From contig CAVPOU010000024.1 of assembly GCA_963707125.1 (NCBI GenBank), positions 1-64,000 of the forward strand: 64,000 bases of DNA. Reading direction: 5' to 3'. Positions 1 to 8,826 of this stretch are shown piece by piece. Position 1 is the first letter of the stretch. Each line of letters begins with the position of its first letter. The notes below the pieces were generated by a model, which did not search any database, had not been told where the DNA came from, and saw only the letters and a program-made list of their open reading frames with translations. Source of the stretch: CAVPDE01 sp963707125 (lineage in GTDB: Bacteria > Desulfobacterota > DSM-4660 > Desulfatiglandales > HGW-15). Both the position numbers and the translations under genes were made by a program.

Positions 1-932
1 AAAGCTAAAAGCCGCTTGGTATCATGTTGCATGAGTGCGGAAATAGTTCCCATAAACAAGGAAAGTGTCCCAAAAGCAGCGATGATGATTCCGTAGGCCA
101 TGGAAAGGTTTGAAAAAGGGAGTAAAAAGAAAAACAGCCGAAGGAACCCGTAGACTCCCATCTTGATCATGACCCCTGAAAGGATGGCCGAGATTCCGGA
201 AGGGGCAGCAGGGTGGGCATCGGGGAGCCAGGTCCCCACCGGGTACATGCCGGCCTTGGTTCCAAAACCAAGAAGGAAAAGGGCGAGAATGAACGAGAGC
301 TGGACAGGATGGGTTTCGATCATCCCGGCCATCGCCTCCCTTAATCGGGAAAAAGCGAAGGAGCCGACCTGAGTCTGAAGAAGGATGGCCCCGATAAACA
401 TGGCGACGGTTCCAATATGAGTCATAATAAAGTACTTGAACCCAGCCCGGAGACTGACCGGGTCCTCCGTGTCATAAATCACGAGAAAATAGGAGGAGAG
501 GGTCATGAATTCCCAGAACGCGAAGAAGAAGAACATATCGGTCACTGAAACGACTCCGATCATTCCAGCAATGAACAGAATGAGGCAGTGGTAGAACCGG
601 GCAAGGCTCTGGCGGGGGTAGATCTCCATATAGCGATAGGAGTAGAGGGTCCCCAAGAAGGAGATCAATCCAATCAAAATGAAAAACAGCGCACCGAGAT
701 GGTCTACGCTTATCGAGAGACTCGCTCCCAGTGAAGGAATGGCGAAGATCGGCTCAGGGAGGCTCTGGGGCCCAATAGTGAAAACCCGGTATGCCACGAA
801 GAAGAGAATCCCGGTGATGACCGCAACGGTCAAAACGCCGATGGCACTGCAGAGTTGTCGGGAGCGGGCGCTGAGGGCGGTTAAGACAACTCCAAAGAAG
901 ACGGTGGCGATAAAGAGTTTGATGATAACCAT
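1..932 (-). CDS. Proton-conducting antiporter-like membrane subunit (HyfB/HycC/NuoL family), 3' end cut by window edge
   Basis: The minus-strand frame is open from the ATG at 930-932 to base 1, about 310 residues, so the C-terminus lies outside the window. The translation is a chain of hydrophobic helices. It contains the family segment LPDAHPAAPSGISAILSGVM followed by IKMGVYGFLR, and HDTKRLLAF at the edge, which are typical of the Proton_antipo_M subunits of hydrogenase-4/formate hydrogenlyase, complex I and Mrp antiporters. The ATG follows the TAA of the upstream antiporter gene directly (TAAATG), so the two are translationally coupled. It should sit in the cytoplasmic membrane and couple electron transfer to H+ or Na+ movement. 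Which family member it is (HyfB, MnhD, NuoL) cannot be fixed from the part seen. Confidence 0.85.
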   Translation of the reverse strand, partial: MVIIKLFIATVFFGVVLTALSARSRQLCSAIGVLTVAVITGILFFVAYRVFTIGPQSLPEPIFAIPSLGASLSISVDHLGALFFILIGLISFLGTLYSYRYMEIYPRQSLARFYHCLILFIAGMIGVVSVTDMFFFFAFWEFMTLSSYFLVIYDTEDPVSLRAGFKYFIMTHIGTVAMFIGAILLQTQVGSFAFSRLREAMAGMIETHPVQLSFILALFLLGFGTKAGMYPVGTWLPDAHPAAPSGISAILSGVMIKMGVYGFLRLFFFLLPFSNLSMAYGIIIAAFGTLSLFMGTISALMQHDTKRLLA

Positions 933-2417
933 TTATCCAACCCCCTCCAGGAGCGGTATTCCAAATAGAGGAGACAAGAGCGCGAGGACGATGAGCACTC
1001 CCAAGATGACCTTGAAAAGTCCGGGAAAGACGAGCGGAGTGTCACCCTCAGCTCCTTTGCCAAAAAATACTCGCTGGGTAACCAGAATAAAGCAAATGAA
1101 GGCTCCTACGGATTCTCCCAAAATGAGCAGGCCCAAAACCGTTCCCAAGGCGGAATTCAGTTCGAAGGCTCCTACAATGATATAGAACTTGCTCCAGAAA
1201 CAGGAGAATGGCGGAATTCCAGTCACTGAGAGGACTCCGACGATAAAGGCAAAGGCTAAGAAGGGAGATCTCCTGGCGAGACCTGATAAACGAGACATGA
1301 GCCTGGTCCCGGTGGAATAGGAGATTACCCCTACCGACAGGAAGAGGATGGTTTTGGAAAAAGCATGACAGATGAGGTGCAGCAAGCCTCCCCTGAGCCC
1401 CACTACCGGACCCATGACTCCAATACCTAAGCCCAAGAAGATGTAGCCCACATTGGTGATCGTCGAGTAGGCCAAAAGCTTCTTCAAATCATCCTGGCGG
1501 AAATAGAAGACAAGCCCACCATACATCGTCAAGATGGCTACAATCGCAGTGAGGATACCGATCCCAGTGCTTACCTCAAATCCGGAGCAAAAGATGCGGG
1601 CGATGAGAAAGGCTCCGGCCTTTACCATCGCGGCAGCATGGAGATAGGCGGATACGGGAGTCGGGGCCACCATGGCCTCAGGAATCCAGGTGTAAAATGG
1701 CCCTTGGGCGGACTTAGCCCATCCGGCAAGGAGCAATAAAATGATAACGCTCGCCTTGATGGTACTTGGGAGCTTGCCGATGCCGGCGAAGTCAAACGTG
1801 CCCGTGTAAACAAAAACCAAGGCGAGACCCACAACAAAAAAGAGGCCGGGAGCATGGGTCATCAAAAGGGCTTTGAATCCGGCCTGATAGGATTTCTCAT
1901 CATCATAAAAGGATATGAGGGCAGCGGAGCAGATCGTCGTGAGTTCCCAGAAGATCAAGAATTGAAGGAGATTCGGGGAAAGAGCAAGCCCGACCATAGA
2001 AAAGATGAAAAATAAGAGCCAGAGGTAATAGCGCATCCACCCTGAAGTCACAGGGTGCTCATGGTTTTTGCTGCTCAAATAGTCAATGGAGAAGATGACG
2101 ACTAATAACCCGATGACGACCGTGACCGCCAACATCAAAAGAGAAAGAGGATCAAGAAGCACGCCGAAGAGCTTGGTCTCGACTTGGATCCAGGGCATTT
2201 GTCCAAAGAGGAAGAGGGCCGGAGGTTTTCCTAGGCTCTCGGTGATGACCACAAGGGCCGCGATTAACGCTGCAACAACCCAGAAGGTCGCGAGATAGCC
2301 TGCTCTTTTCTCCCGGAACCAGGAAGGAACGTCCGAAACAAACAGGAGAGCGCCGATAAGGAAGACGAGGGCACCTATAAAAGGAAGAAGCAGGATTAGA
2401 GCAAGCCAGACCGCCAT
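933..2417 (-). CDS. Proton/sodium antiporter-like membrane subunit (NuoL/MrpD/HyfF family)
   Basis: This 494-residue, almost wholly hydrophobic protein has about 14 predicted helices and starts MAVWLALILLLPFIGALV. The central motif GPFYTWIPEAMVAPTPVSAY, followed by LHAAAMVKAGAFLIAR, is the signature of Proton_antipo_M subunits, with a Lys in the ion channel and the conserved histidine before it. Complex I, Mrp, Mbh and hydrogenase-4 all use such subunits for ion pumping. The gene lies 12 bases after the AsrB-like flavoprotein gene and directly abuts a second antiporter gene, so the pair probably forms the membrane arm of a complex whose peripheral arm is encoded at 2430-6101. No NuoH-like or NiFe hydrogenase gene is visible in the window; one could lie beyond base 1. 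Confidence 0.9.
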   Translation of the reverse strand: MAVWLALILLLPFIGALVFLIGALLFVSDVPSWFREKRAGYLATFWVVAALIAALVVITESLGKPPALFLFGQMPWIQVETKLFGVLLDPLSLLMLAVTVVIGLLVVIFSIDYLSSKNHEHPVTSGWMRYYLWLLFFIFSMVGLALSPNLLQFLIFWELTTICSAALISFYDDEKSYQAGFKALLMTHAPGLFFVVGLALVFVYTGTFDFAGIGKLPSTIKASVIILLLLAGWAKSAQGPFYTWIPEAMVAPTPVSAYLHAAAMVKAGAFLIARIFCSGFEVSTGIGILTAIVAILTMYGGLVFYFRQDDLKKLLAYSTITNVGYIFLGLGIGVMGPVVGLRGGLLHLICHAFSKTILFLSVGVISYSTGTRLMSRLSGLARRSPFLAFAFIVGVLSVTGIPPFSCFWSKFYIIVGAFELNSALGTVLGLLILGESVGAFICFILVTQRVFFGKGAEGDTPLVFPGLFKVILGVLIVLALLSPLFGIPLLEGVG

Positions 2418-2429
2418 TGTTTAATCACC

Positions 2430-3296
2430 TCAAACCACTTTCTCAGACAACTTCATCATTTCCTTGTACGAAAACACCGGACCATCGAGACAGATGTACT
2501 TGTGCCCAACCGCGCAATGTCCACACTTCCCTACGCCACACTTCATATTTCTTTCCAGGGTGGAGATAATATTTTCCGGTGCGAACCCGCGACCCAAGAG
2601 CTCCAGGATAACGAATCGAATCATGATGGGCGGGCCACAGACGAAAGCAACAGCATTCCGGGTAAGGATGTCGGCCTTCGGAAAAAGGGTTGTGACCACT
2701 CCCACATTCCCGATCCAGGCCGGGTCCCCCACATCGACCGACATCATGAACCTGATCTCCGGAGTTTTCTCCCATTCCTTCAAACGATCCTGATAAACGA
2801 GGTCCGCGGGACTCCGGGCGCCGTAAAGAATTTGGATGTCTTTGAATTCGGAGCGACCGTCGAGCATCGGTTCAATGAGAGAACGCAGCGGGGGAAGCCC
2901 GATTCCGCCGGCCACAAAGAGAATGTTTTTCCCTTTCATTCCATCAAAAGGGAACCCGTTCCCGAAAGGTCCGCGAATTCCCACCAGCTCGCCTACCTTA
3001 AGCTCATGCAGCGCTCGAGTAACCGAACCCACCGCCCGGATGGTCACTCGAAAGGTATCCGGATGATTGGGATTAGAGGCGAGGCCGAAAGGAGCTTCGC
3101 CAATGCCCAACACCGATATCTCTAAGAATTGCCCGGGCAGGAATCGAAACCCTTCTTTCACCGCAGTGTCCACAAACTCGAATTCGTAGGTCTTGGTGTC
3201 GTAGGTTTCGTCCTGGATGCCTTTAATTCTCGCCTTATTGGGTACGTAGATATTATCCATCTCGGGTTCTCGGTATAAGGACAGATCCCCTATCAT
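2430..3296 (-). CDS. FAD/NAD(P)-binding oxidoreductase, AsrB / sulfhydrogenase gamma-subunit family
   Basis: This 288-residue protein has an N-terminal FAD-binding ferredoxin-reductase-like domain, a middle NAD(P)-binding domain (ILFVAGGIGLPPLRSLIEPM, then LYGARSPADLVYQDRL), and a C-terminal [2Fe-2S] cysteine cluster with C253, C258, C261 and C269 (CGVGKCGHCAVGHKYICLDG). This matches the AsrB/HydG group, which passes electrons between NAD(P)H and an Fe-S partner. Its ATG overlaps the stop of the AsrA-like gene (ATGA), a sign of coupled synthesis and a stable pair. In this operon it would be the NAD(P)H port. Substrate preference (NADH or NADPH) cannot be read. A second ATG at codon 13 is a less likely start. 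Confidence 0.9.
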   Translation of the reverse strand: MIGDLSLYREPEMDNIYVPNKARIKGIQDETYDTKTYEFEFVDTAVKEGFRFLPGQFLEISVLGIGEAPFGLASNPNHPDTFRVTIRAVGSVTRALHELKVGELVGIRGPFGNGFPFDGMKGKNILFVAGGIGLPPLRSLIEPMLDGRSEFKDIQILYGARSPADLVYQDRLKEWEKTPEIRFMMSVDVGDPAWIGNVGVVTTLFPKADILTRNAVAFVCGPPIMIRFVILELLGRGFAPENIISTLERNMKCGVGKCGHCAVGHKYICLDGPVFSYKEMMKLSEKVV

Positions 3297-4345
3297 CCCC
3301 TTCGAAGCCTTTCCACTACGGCGGGCATTCCCACTTCACCGGGACAAGCCGTGATGCATCGCCCGCAGCCCACGCAGCCGATTCTTCCGTCCCTTTTTAC
3401 GTACTGATAACTAAGCTTATGAAAAAACCTTCGCTTAAATCTCTCTCCTTTTTCCGCTCGTGGATTATGACCGGAAACCTCCCTGGTGAAGCCGGAGTAG
3501 TCACAGGAATCCCAGAAGCGATAGTGGCAACCTGTTTCCCCCTTGCTTGAGTAGCCCACGCCGAAACAACTGCAGCAGGGACAAACGAACGTACACCCCC
3601 CATCGTCGAAGCAGCGCTCTCCTAGCTCAGTCCAAACCTCAGGAGGGACCGAATTCGAGGTGATTCGACGGATCGCGGTGCTCATGTAGGAAGTTGGTTC
3701 ATGCAAGAACAGAGTGTGCGATTTTTTCTCCAGCTGATCTCGGGCTTCCACCATGGCCGGATCCGGCGGGGAGAAGAGGCTGCGATTCAGATTCACCAAC
3801 TCTTTCCCTTTCTCACTGTTGCATTCGACAAGATAGTGTTCGTCAAGGTCCACGAGCTGTATGTCGAAGGCAGCTTTCTCGGGATTGAGAAATGGCCCGC
3901 CTTCGCAACAGATGCAGAAACAATTGTTCATCGGCTGATTACAGGCGATAGAGATGAGCGTGAGGTTATCCCGGCGATCGTGGTAATAGAAATCACGAAA
4001 GTTATTCAAATAGAAGTTATCCAGCCAATGGATTCCGGCCGTATCGCATGACCGTATTCCCAGGATCACCAGTCTTTCGAAGGCTTTCTCGGGAATGGAA
4101 AAGGCAATGTCTCCTGCATCGCGGGTGAAAGAGAACAGGGTTTCTGATTGAGGGAATACAATATCTTTTGGGGGGAGGTAGGGAAGGGTGGCATTGCCGC
4201 AAAGGAGATCCGATTCCAATTGACCGGCATGGGGGAGAAAAAATATTTCGCCGTGAACCCTGGAGGGGGCAACGACCTGAAAGCCTCCGTGCATGAGTTC
4301 GACCCAGTGATTTAGGTTACTTTTTTGGAGAACAACCTGTTCCAT
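3293..4345 (-). CDS. 4Fe-4S dicluster protein, AsrA / sulfhydrogenase beta-subunit family
   Basis: This 350-residue protein resembles anaerobic sulfite reductase subunit A and the beta subunit of archaeal sulfhydrogenase. The C-terminal half carries CPCCSCFGVGY and then CVGCGRCITACP from about residue 324, giving two [4Fe-4S] clusters. More cysteines in the middle (NNCFCICCEGG) suggest further metal or cluster binding. It should shuttle electrons between the AsrB-like flavoprotein and the molybdopterin protein encoded just upstream. The start codon comes one base after the TGA of the molybdopterin gene and its own stop overlaps the AsrB-like start, so the three are tightly coupled. No AsrC (siroheme) gene is present, so this is not a sulfite reductase operon. 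Confidence 0.88.
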   Translation of the reverse strand: MEQVVLQKSNLNHWVELMHGGFQVVAPSRVHGEIFFLPHAGQLESDLLCGNATLPYLPPKDIVFPQSETLFSFTRDAGDIAFSIPEKAFERLVILGIRSCDTAGIHWLDNFYLNNFRDFYYHDRRDNLTLISIACNQPMNNCFCICCEGGPFLNPEKAAFDIQLVDLDEHYLVECNSEKGKELVNLNRSLFSPPDPAMVEARDQLEKKSHTLFLHEPTSYMSTAIRRITSNSVPPEVWTELGERCFDDGGCTFVCPCCSCFGVGYSSKGETGCHYRFWDSCDYSGFTREVSGHNPRAEKGERFKRRFFHKLSYQYVKRDGRIGCVGCGRCITACPGEVGMPAVVERLRRG

Positions 4346-4346
4346 T

Positions 4347-6101
4347 TCAGAGCTTCTCCACCGTTACGGAAAGGCTGGGGAAAAAGAGCGTCCGGGTCGT
4401 AACATCCCGAACCGCTTTCCCGGCTAAGCTTTCGACCACCTCGACAAAATGGGAGGGAAGCATCAAAACCTTAGAGGGTATATTTTCATCCACTTCGACA
4501 GGGGCCTGTGTCTCACCACGGTCCGACCGAACCTTTACTTTTTCTCCCATCCGGATTTTGAGTTCCTTTGCATCGAGAGGATTCATTCGCACCGCCGGAC
4601 GGTCACTCGGATACTCAATCCTCAAGACCGGAGATTCATGAATCATTTGATTTCGGTTCCAGGCATAGAGGGTATTCGGGACCAAAAGGCGGTACCTGTT
4701 TTCCTCAGTGGCTTGCTCCGCCGCCTCTGGGAGTTCACAAGGCAGTGGCGCGGTAGGGGCGGGGAGAAGAATTCCACCAACTTCTTCAAGGTCTGATTCC
4801 GATGCGACCTTTGTGTAGGGAGAAATATTCTTGCTGATCTCCCTCCTGACTTCCGGCTCCGAGAATACGGGGAAATCCTTACCCAGGCGCCGGGAGAGGT
4901 CATAGAGGATATCGGCAACAGGGCGGTTTTCTTTTTGAGGGCCCAGAAAAGGCCGAAGCTTCTGCACTCTTCCTTCAGAATTGGTCATCGTGCCCCGTGT
5001 TTCAGCAAGGAGGGGGATGGGTAAGACGCAGTGAGCCATTCTTGCCGTTTCAGTGAAGAATCGATCCGCTACCAAAACAAACTCGAGGTTCTTGAACTTT
5101 TCAAGCATTGAGGATGTAGGCAGGTGATTGAGGAGGTCGTCGCCGAATAGGATGAGCCCTTTCACATGACTCTCTTCGTCTAACATCTCCTGAAGTGTCA
5201 AGCCACCCTCTCCCGGCTGTATTCCCATGTCCCACGCCCCTTTCAGATTTGGAGAGCGGCTTAAGGGAATCATAAGAGGGAGAGGATTCTCCGTGGGTGG
5301 CCGCGGCGAAAGGGACTGAAGAAGAGACACTAAACTGGAGGCGGAATCAACCTGATCGGCCAGGAATATCAGCGCTAATCCAGGCTGGAAAAGATGGGCG
5401 GAAACCTCAGGAGGGAGGCTTTCTTTGTCTCTGAACGCGGCGGCAAGGCTTTGGATCGGATGAGGAAGAAGATATTTGAAGAAATGCTCTTTGCGAGTGC
5501 ATAATGGATCAGCCAGGATAACGGTGCTTCCATGAAGGAAGGCCTTGATAAGACGGGAACCGACCGGAGAGAAATCCCGGCAGCATTCTTTTCCAATGAC
5601 GAGTATCGTTGGGGTTTGCGCGATTGCAGGGATGGAACCCAGGGAGCCGAAGGATCCTGAAAAAAGCTGGTTGAGAGCCGCCAAAGCTGCGGCACCGCTG
5701 AATCGATAGCTCCCATCCAAGTGATTGGTTCCAAGAATGTCGCGGGAAAACCGAGCAATTCGATAATTATCTTCATTGGTCAACCAAGGCGAGCCAATGA
5801 CCCCAAGAGACTGAGGGCCATAGCGCGATAGGAGTTCAGAGATCTTTTCTGTGGTCTTCTGAAGTGCTTCGGGCCAGGTTACTTCCTTGAGATTCGAACC
5901 TTCGCGGACAAGAGGGAGAGAAAGGCGGTTGAAACTTCGCAGGTTCTGGAAGCGGTTCCACCCCCGGTGGCAGAGTCGGCCTTCACTCACAGGATGGAGA
6001 GTCATCGGCAGACATCCGATGGCCTCTTTGCCATCCGAGCGGACAAACATCCCGCATCCATTACTGCAGAAGCTGCAGATAGTCGGGGTATTCTTAACCA
6101 C
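4347..6101 (-). CDS. Molybdopterin oxidoreductase-family protein with N-terminal [4Fe-4S] motif, no catalytic Cys/Sec
   Basis: This 584-residue protein belongs to the FdhF/NuoG molybdopterin family. C9, C12, C16 and C44 form the N-terminal [4Fe-4S] motif (CSFCSNGC plus GRLCHRGW). A bis-MGD domain follows, then a C-terminal molydopterin-dinucleotide-binding domain (LLVPNTLYAWNRNQMIHESP). Where formate dehydrogenases have Sec or Cys (ARVUHGPSVAGL in E. coli FdhF), this protein reads YRFSGAAALAAL, so S135 replaces the metal ligand. The protein is shorter than FdhF (715). It may bind cofactor with other chemistry, or be an electron-transfer scaffold like NuoG of complex I. It is the first gene of the operon leading to AsrA, AsrB and antiporter subunits. 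Formate as substrate is not supported. Confidence 0.85.
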   Translation of the reverse strand: MVKNTPTICSFCSNGCGMFVRSDGKEAIGCLPMTLHPVSEGRLCHRGWNRFQNLRSFNRLSLPLVREGSNLKEVTWPEALQKTTEKISELLSRYGPQSLGVIGSPWLTNEDNYRIARFSRDILGTNHLDGSYRFSGAAALAALNQLFSGSFGSLGSIPAIAQTPTILVIGKECCRDFSPVGSRLIKAFLHGSTVILADPLCTRKEHFFKYLLPHPIQSLAAAFRDKESLPPEVSAHLFQPGLALIFLADQVDSASSLVSLLQSLSPRPPTENPLPLMIPLSRSPNLKGAWDMGIQPGEGGLTLQEMLDEESHVKGLILFGDDLLNHLPTSSMLEKFKNLEFVLVADRFFTETARMAHCVLPIPLLAETRGTMTNSEGRVQKLRPFLGPQKENRPVADILYDLSRRLGKDFPVFSEPEVRREISKNISPYTKVASESDLEEVGGILLPAPTAPLPCELPEAAEQATEENRYRLLVPNTLYAWNRNQMIHESPVLRIEYPSDRPAVRMNPLDAKELKIRMGEKVKVRSDRGETQAPVEVDENIPSKVLMLPSHFVEVVESLAGKAVRDVTTRTLFFPSLSVTVEKL

Positions 6102-6561
6102 CTGGGCTACCCAAATTTATTCGTGATAGACTCGGAAGCGAGAAAATCAGTCAAAAATTCAGGCTGTTTTGTTTACCCAAACGAGTTAAAGTGTTGTGCT
6201 GAAGTGTGAATAAAGCAAACCCCGACTTTTTTTGTTTTCTCACTGAACTCCTCTCAACGTCCTTTGTCAAGAGAAATCTAGCCTCGGAACAATCGATGGA
6301 AAGATTGCAACGGCTCCAAAGGCATTCTAGAATAGGGTTCGCTGATTTCGAGCTCAAATTCATTCGTTTGGGACGATGAAGGGAAGAGATCCGGCCCCGG
6401 AGATCCTTGTAAGGCTCTGTGATCCGTGTACCCCTCTCTCCCCCATTGCGTTGCCCTCAAAGAAAGTGTAAAAGGCTAACCATGGACAAATAGAGGATTC
6501 TCACTATTCACAACGAGCCTGATTGACTTGAAAGAATTCAGAGCAACCGAAGGGATGCTTT
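6102..6561. other. Divergent intergenic region, 460 bases
   Basis: This gap separates the minus-strand redox operon from the plus-strand histidine kinase and should hold both promoters. I found no convincing sigma-70 or sigma-54 pair and no clear palindrome. A 70-residue minus-strand frame at 6151-6363 has no ribosome-binding site or family resemblance and is taken as chance. An AAGGGATG stretch just before 6562 may serve as the kinase ribosome-binding site. Confidence 0.5.
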
Positions 6562-8442
6562 ATGATTTCTTCTGTAACGGCAAAAGAACCTTTCAAGGGG
6601 CCAGGATATGAGTTGGTCAGGGAACAGTTATTCTTTCGCAAAGAACTCATGGAAAGGGTTCTGTGGTTCATCCGCATCCGATGGATCGTCATCGGAGTGG
6701 CTGGCGCAGGGACCTGGGCTGCCTATTTCCAGGAACGGCAATTTCCTGTTCTCCCCCTAAGCCTCATCGTCCTCAGTGTCTTCCTTTATAACATCCTTTT
6801 TCACATCACTTGGCGCCATCTCCGATCCCTAAAGAGCCATGATGTCCGATCCTTTGTGACCTTTGCTCATGTGCAAATTTCCTTGGACATCCTTGCTCTC
6901 TATCTCATGATCTACTTCACCGGAGGCGTCTACAGCCCTCTTCTCATGTTCGCTATTTTTCACATCATATTGGCTGGACTTCTCCTTTCTCCCCTCAGTT
7001 GTTTTGTCTATTGTGTTTTCGTGCTTCTGGCCACGGGAGCCCTTGTGACCATGGAAAAGTCAGCCATGCTGCATCCTCGGCCTGCCTTATTCCAGAACCC
7101 TGCGCTGGCGCATCTCCTGCCTGCTCCTCACAACTTTACGGACATCCTGATCTTCTTCGCCTTCTTTGTGGGAGCCCTCTTTACGACAGCCTTTCTCATT
7201 ACCTCTATCAAGTTAAGCATACGGTCCAAGGGGAGGGACCTTATCAGAATTTCCAGAGAACTGGATGGGAGCAATGCCAAGCTGACCGCTCTATATGACA
7301 TGCTCAAGAAAATGAATCAGTGCACTGAGCTTCAGGATCTCATGGATTTGGCGACTCTCAACGCAGCGAGAATCATGGGCGCGAAAGGCTCTTCCATCAA
7401 ACTCCTGGATGAAAGTAGAAAAAGACTGACTTTTGCCTCTGCCTGTGGCCTGAGCGAAGACTACGTGGCCAAAGGGATTGACCTTGACAAGAGCTTGATC
7501 AACCGAAAGATCATCGAGGGCTCCTATTTTACTTCAGGAAGAATTGAGGAGGAAGACTATTTCCAGTACCCGGAAGATATTCGTAGGGAAGGGATTGCTT
7601 CCATGGTCTCTTTCCCTCTTCGCGTGGGGAAGCTGGCCACAGGTGTTTTTTCTGTCTACAGTGACAAAACCTATTATTTTCAAGACAGCGACATCGAGTT
7701 TTTCTCGCTCATGGGCGATCTGACCGCCCTTGCCATCGAGACCCTTCGGAGCCAATTGAACAAATCCTGGTTTGTGAGCAGGGCGGCTCATGAACTTAAG
7801 TCCCCATTCACGGCTGTCCACGGCATGCTGGGCGTGATGAGGAATGAATACCTTGGCCCGCTCAACGAAAAGCAGAAAGAAACTTTGGTGAAATCCGAAA
7901 GAAGATTGGAGATGGTGAGCACCCTTATCGACGATCTGCTCAAATTGGGATTGAAGCGGACCGAGGTGGACAGGGGAATTATTCATCCTGTCGATGGGGC
8001 AAAACTCATGAGGGACCTGGGCGCCTTTTCCCAGGACTACGCATCACAAAAGGGCGTGGGGATTGAGTTCCAAATCGAGGACCCGCTACCTCAACTCATG
8101 GCCGATGAAAAACTCATTGATGAGCTTTTTGTGAACCTGATTTCCAACGCGATCAAATACACTCCCAAGGGGGGTCATGTTCGGGTTTCGCTCGTCAAGG
8201 AAAGCAACGTCAATGTCCGCCTTGAAGTTCAGGATACCGGTATCGGAATCCCTGAAGAGGACAGGTCTCGCCTTTTCACAGAGTTTTTCAGGAGCAAGAA
8301 TGCAAAGGCTTTCACGCAAGATGGAACAGGCTTGGGGCTCGTTATAGTGAAAGAGATTCTGGACTTTATCAATGGCAAGATTCAAGTGGAAAGCGAAGTG
8401 GGGAAAGGCACTCGCTTCATCGTCCGTGTTCCCTGCATCTAA
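6562..8442 (+). CDS. Membrane-bound sensor histidine kinase with GAF domain
   Basis: This 626-residue protein begins with about six transmembrane helices (roughly residues 28-220). Then come a GAF-like sensor domain (about 235-400), a HisKA dimerisation domain with H410 in AAHELKSPF, and a HATPase domain with the N box NLISNAIKYTPKGG (from about 525), the G1 box DTGIGIPEEDRSRLF and the G2 box GTGLGLVIVKEIL. It should autophosphorylate at H410 in response to a membrane or small-molecule signal and pass phosphate to a response regulator. No regulator gene is adjacent, so it is an orphan kinase here. It is divergent from the redox operon at 1-6101 and could control it, which is only a positional guess. 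Confidence 0.93.
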   Translation: MISSVTAKEPFKGPGYELVREQLFFRKELMERVLWFIRIRWIVIGVAGAGTWAAYFQERQFPVLPLSLIVLSVFLYNILFHITWRHLRSLKSHDVRSFVTFAHVQISLDILALYLMIYFTGGVYSPLLMFAIFHIILAGLLLSPLSCFVYCVFVLLATGALVTMEKSAMLHPRPALFQNPALAHLLPAPHNFTDILIFFAFFVGALFTTAFLITSIKLSIRSKGRDLIRISRELDGSNAKLTALYDMLKKMNQCTELQDLMDLATLNAARIMGAKGSSIKLLDESRKRLTFASACGLSEDYVAKGIDLDKSLINRKIIEGSYFTSGRIEEEDYFQYPEDIRREGIASMVSFPLRVGKLATGVFSVYSDKTYYFQDSDIEFFSLMGDLTALAIETLRSQLNKSWFVSRAAHELKSPFTAVHGMLGVMRNEYLGPLNEKQKETLVKSERRLEMVSTLIDDLLKLGLKRTEVDRGIIHPVDGAKLMRDLGAFSQDYASQKGVGIEFQIEDPLPQLMADEKLIDELFVNLISNAIKYTPKGGHVRVSLVKESNVNVRLEVQDTGIGIPEEDRSRLFTEFFRSKNAKAFTQDGTGLGLVIVKEILDFINGKIQVESEVGKGTRFIVRVPCI

Positions 8443-8557
8443 TACGAAAATAAGGGCGGTACATCAGATCATAAGTACCTTCCAGCAAGCCGGGACCCAT
8501 GGTATGCCATATAGTGTTCTGGGAGAAGGTGAGTGTTTGAAGGAACTGGAGCCGTTC

Positions 8558-8806
8558 GCGAATGGGGCAAAGGAGTTTAAGGAGATACCGAGGACCCAGA
8601 GGTATTTGAACAGGCCCAAGCTTGAGGAATTATTTTCGAGACGGATGGAAAGAGACAAGGGCTGGCGAAACCAAAAGATCACTGAGGCAGTTAGGGACTG
8701 GGGGTACAGTCAGAGAGAGATTGCAGGCTTTCTTGGAATGCATTACTCCACTGTTAGTAGAATCTGGAGAAGGACTTCCTTAAGCACGTCAAAAAGCAAG
8801 ACCTGA
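8558..8806 (+). pseudogene. REP-associated (RayT-type) transposase, C-terminal remnant
   Basis: The frame from about 8558 reads EIPRTQRYLNRPKLEELF, then a helix-turn-helix SQREIAGFLGMHYSTVSRIW, ending in STSKSKT. This is the characteristic C-terminus of the Y1-type REP-associated tyrosine transposases, in which a DnaA/Trp-repressor-like helix-turn-helix follows the catalytic domain. The catalytic HUH part and start are missing; upstream the frame runs into the histidine kinase gene in another phase. The sequence right after the stop, aagacctgacccca, resembles short pieces at 11388 (aatttgacccc) and 12626 (aatctgacccc), which may be tails of the same element type. It should be non-functional. 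Confidence 0.6.
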
Positions 8807-8826
8807 CCCCAGATCGGGAGTTTTGT

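Noticed and set aside
3293..4345. Assignment of the AsrA/AsrB-like genes as an anaerobic sulfite reductase
   Set aside because: No siroheme AsrC subunit is present and the genes are coupled to a molybdopterin protein and antiporter subunits.
6151..6363. 70-residue minus-strand frame between the redox operon and the histidine kinase
   Set aside because: No family likeness, no ribosome-binding site, and it lies in a divergent promoter gap.
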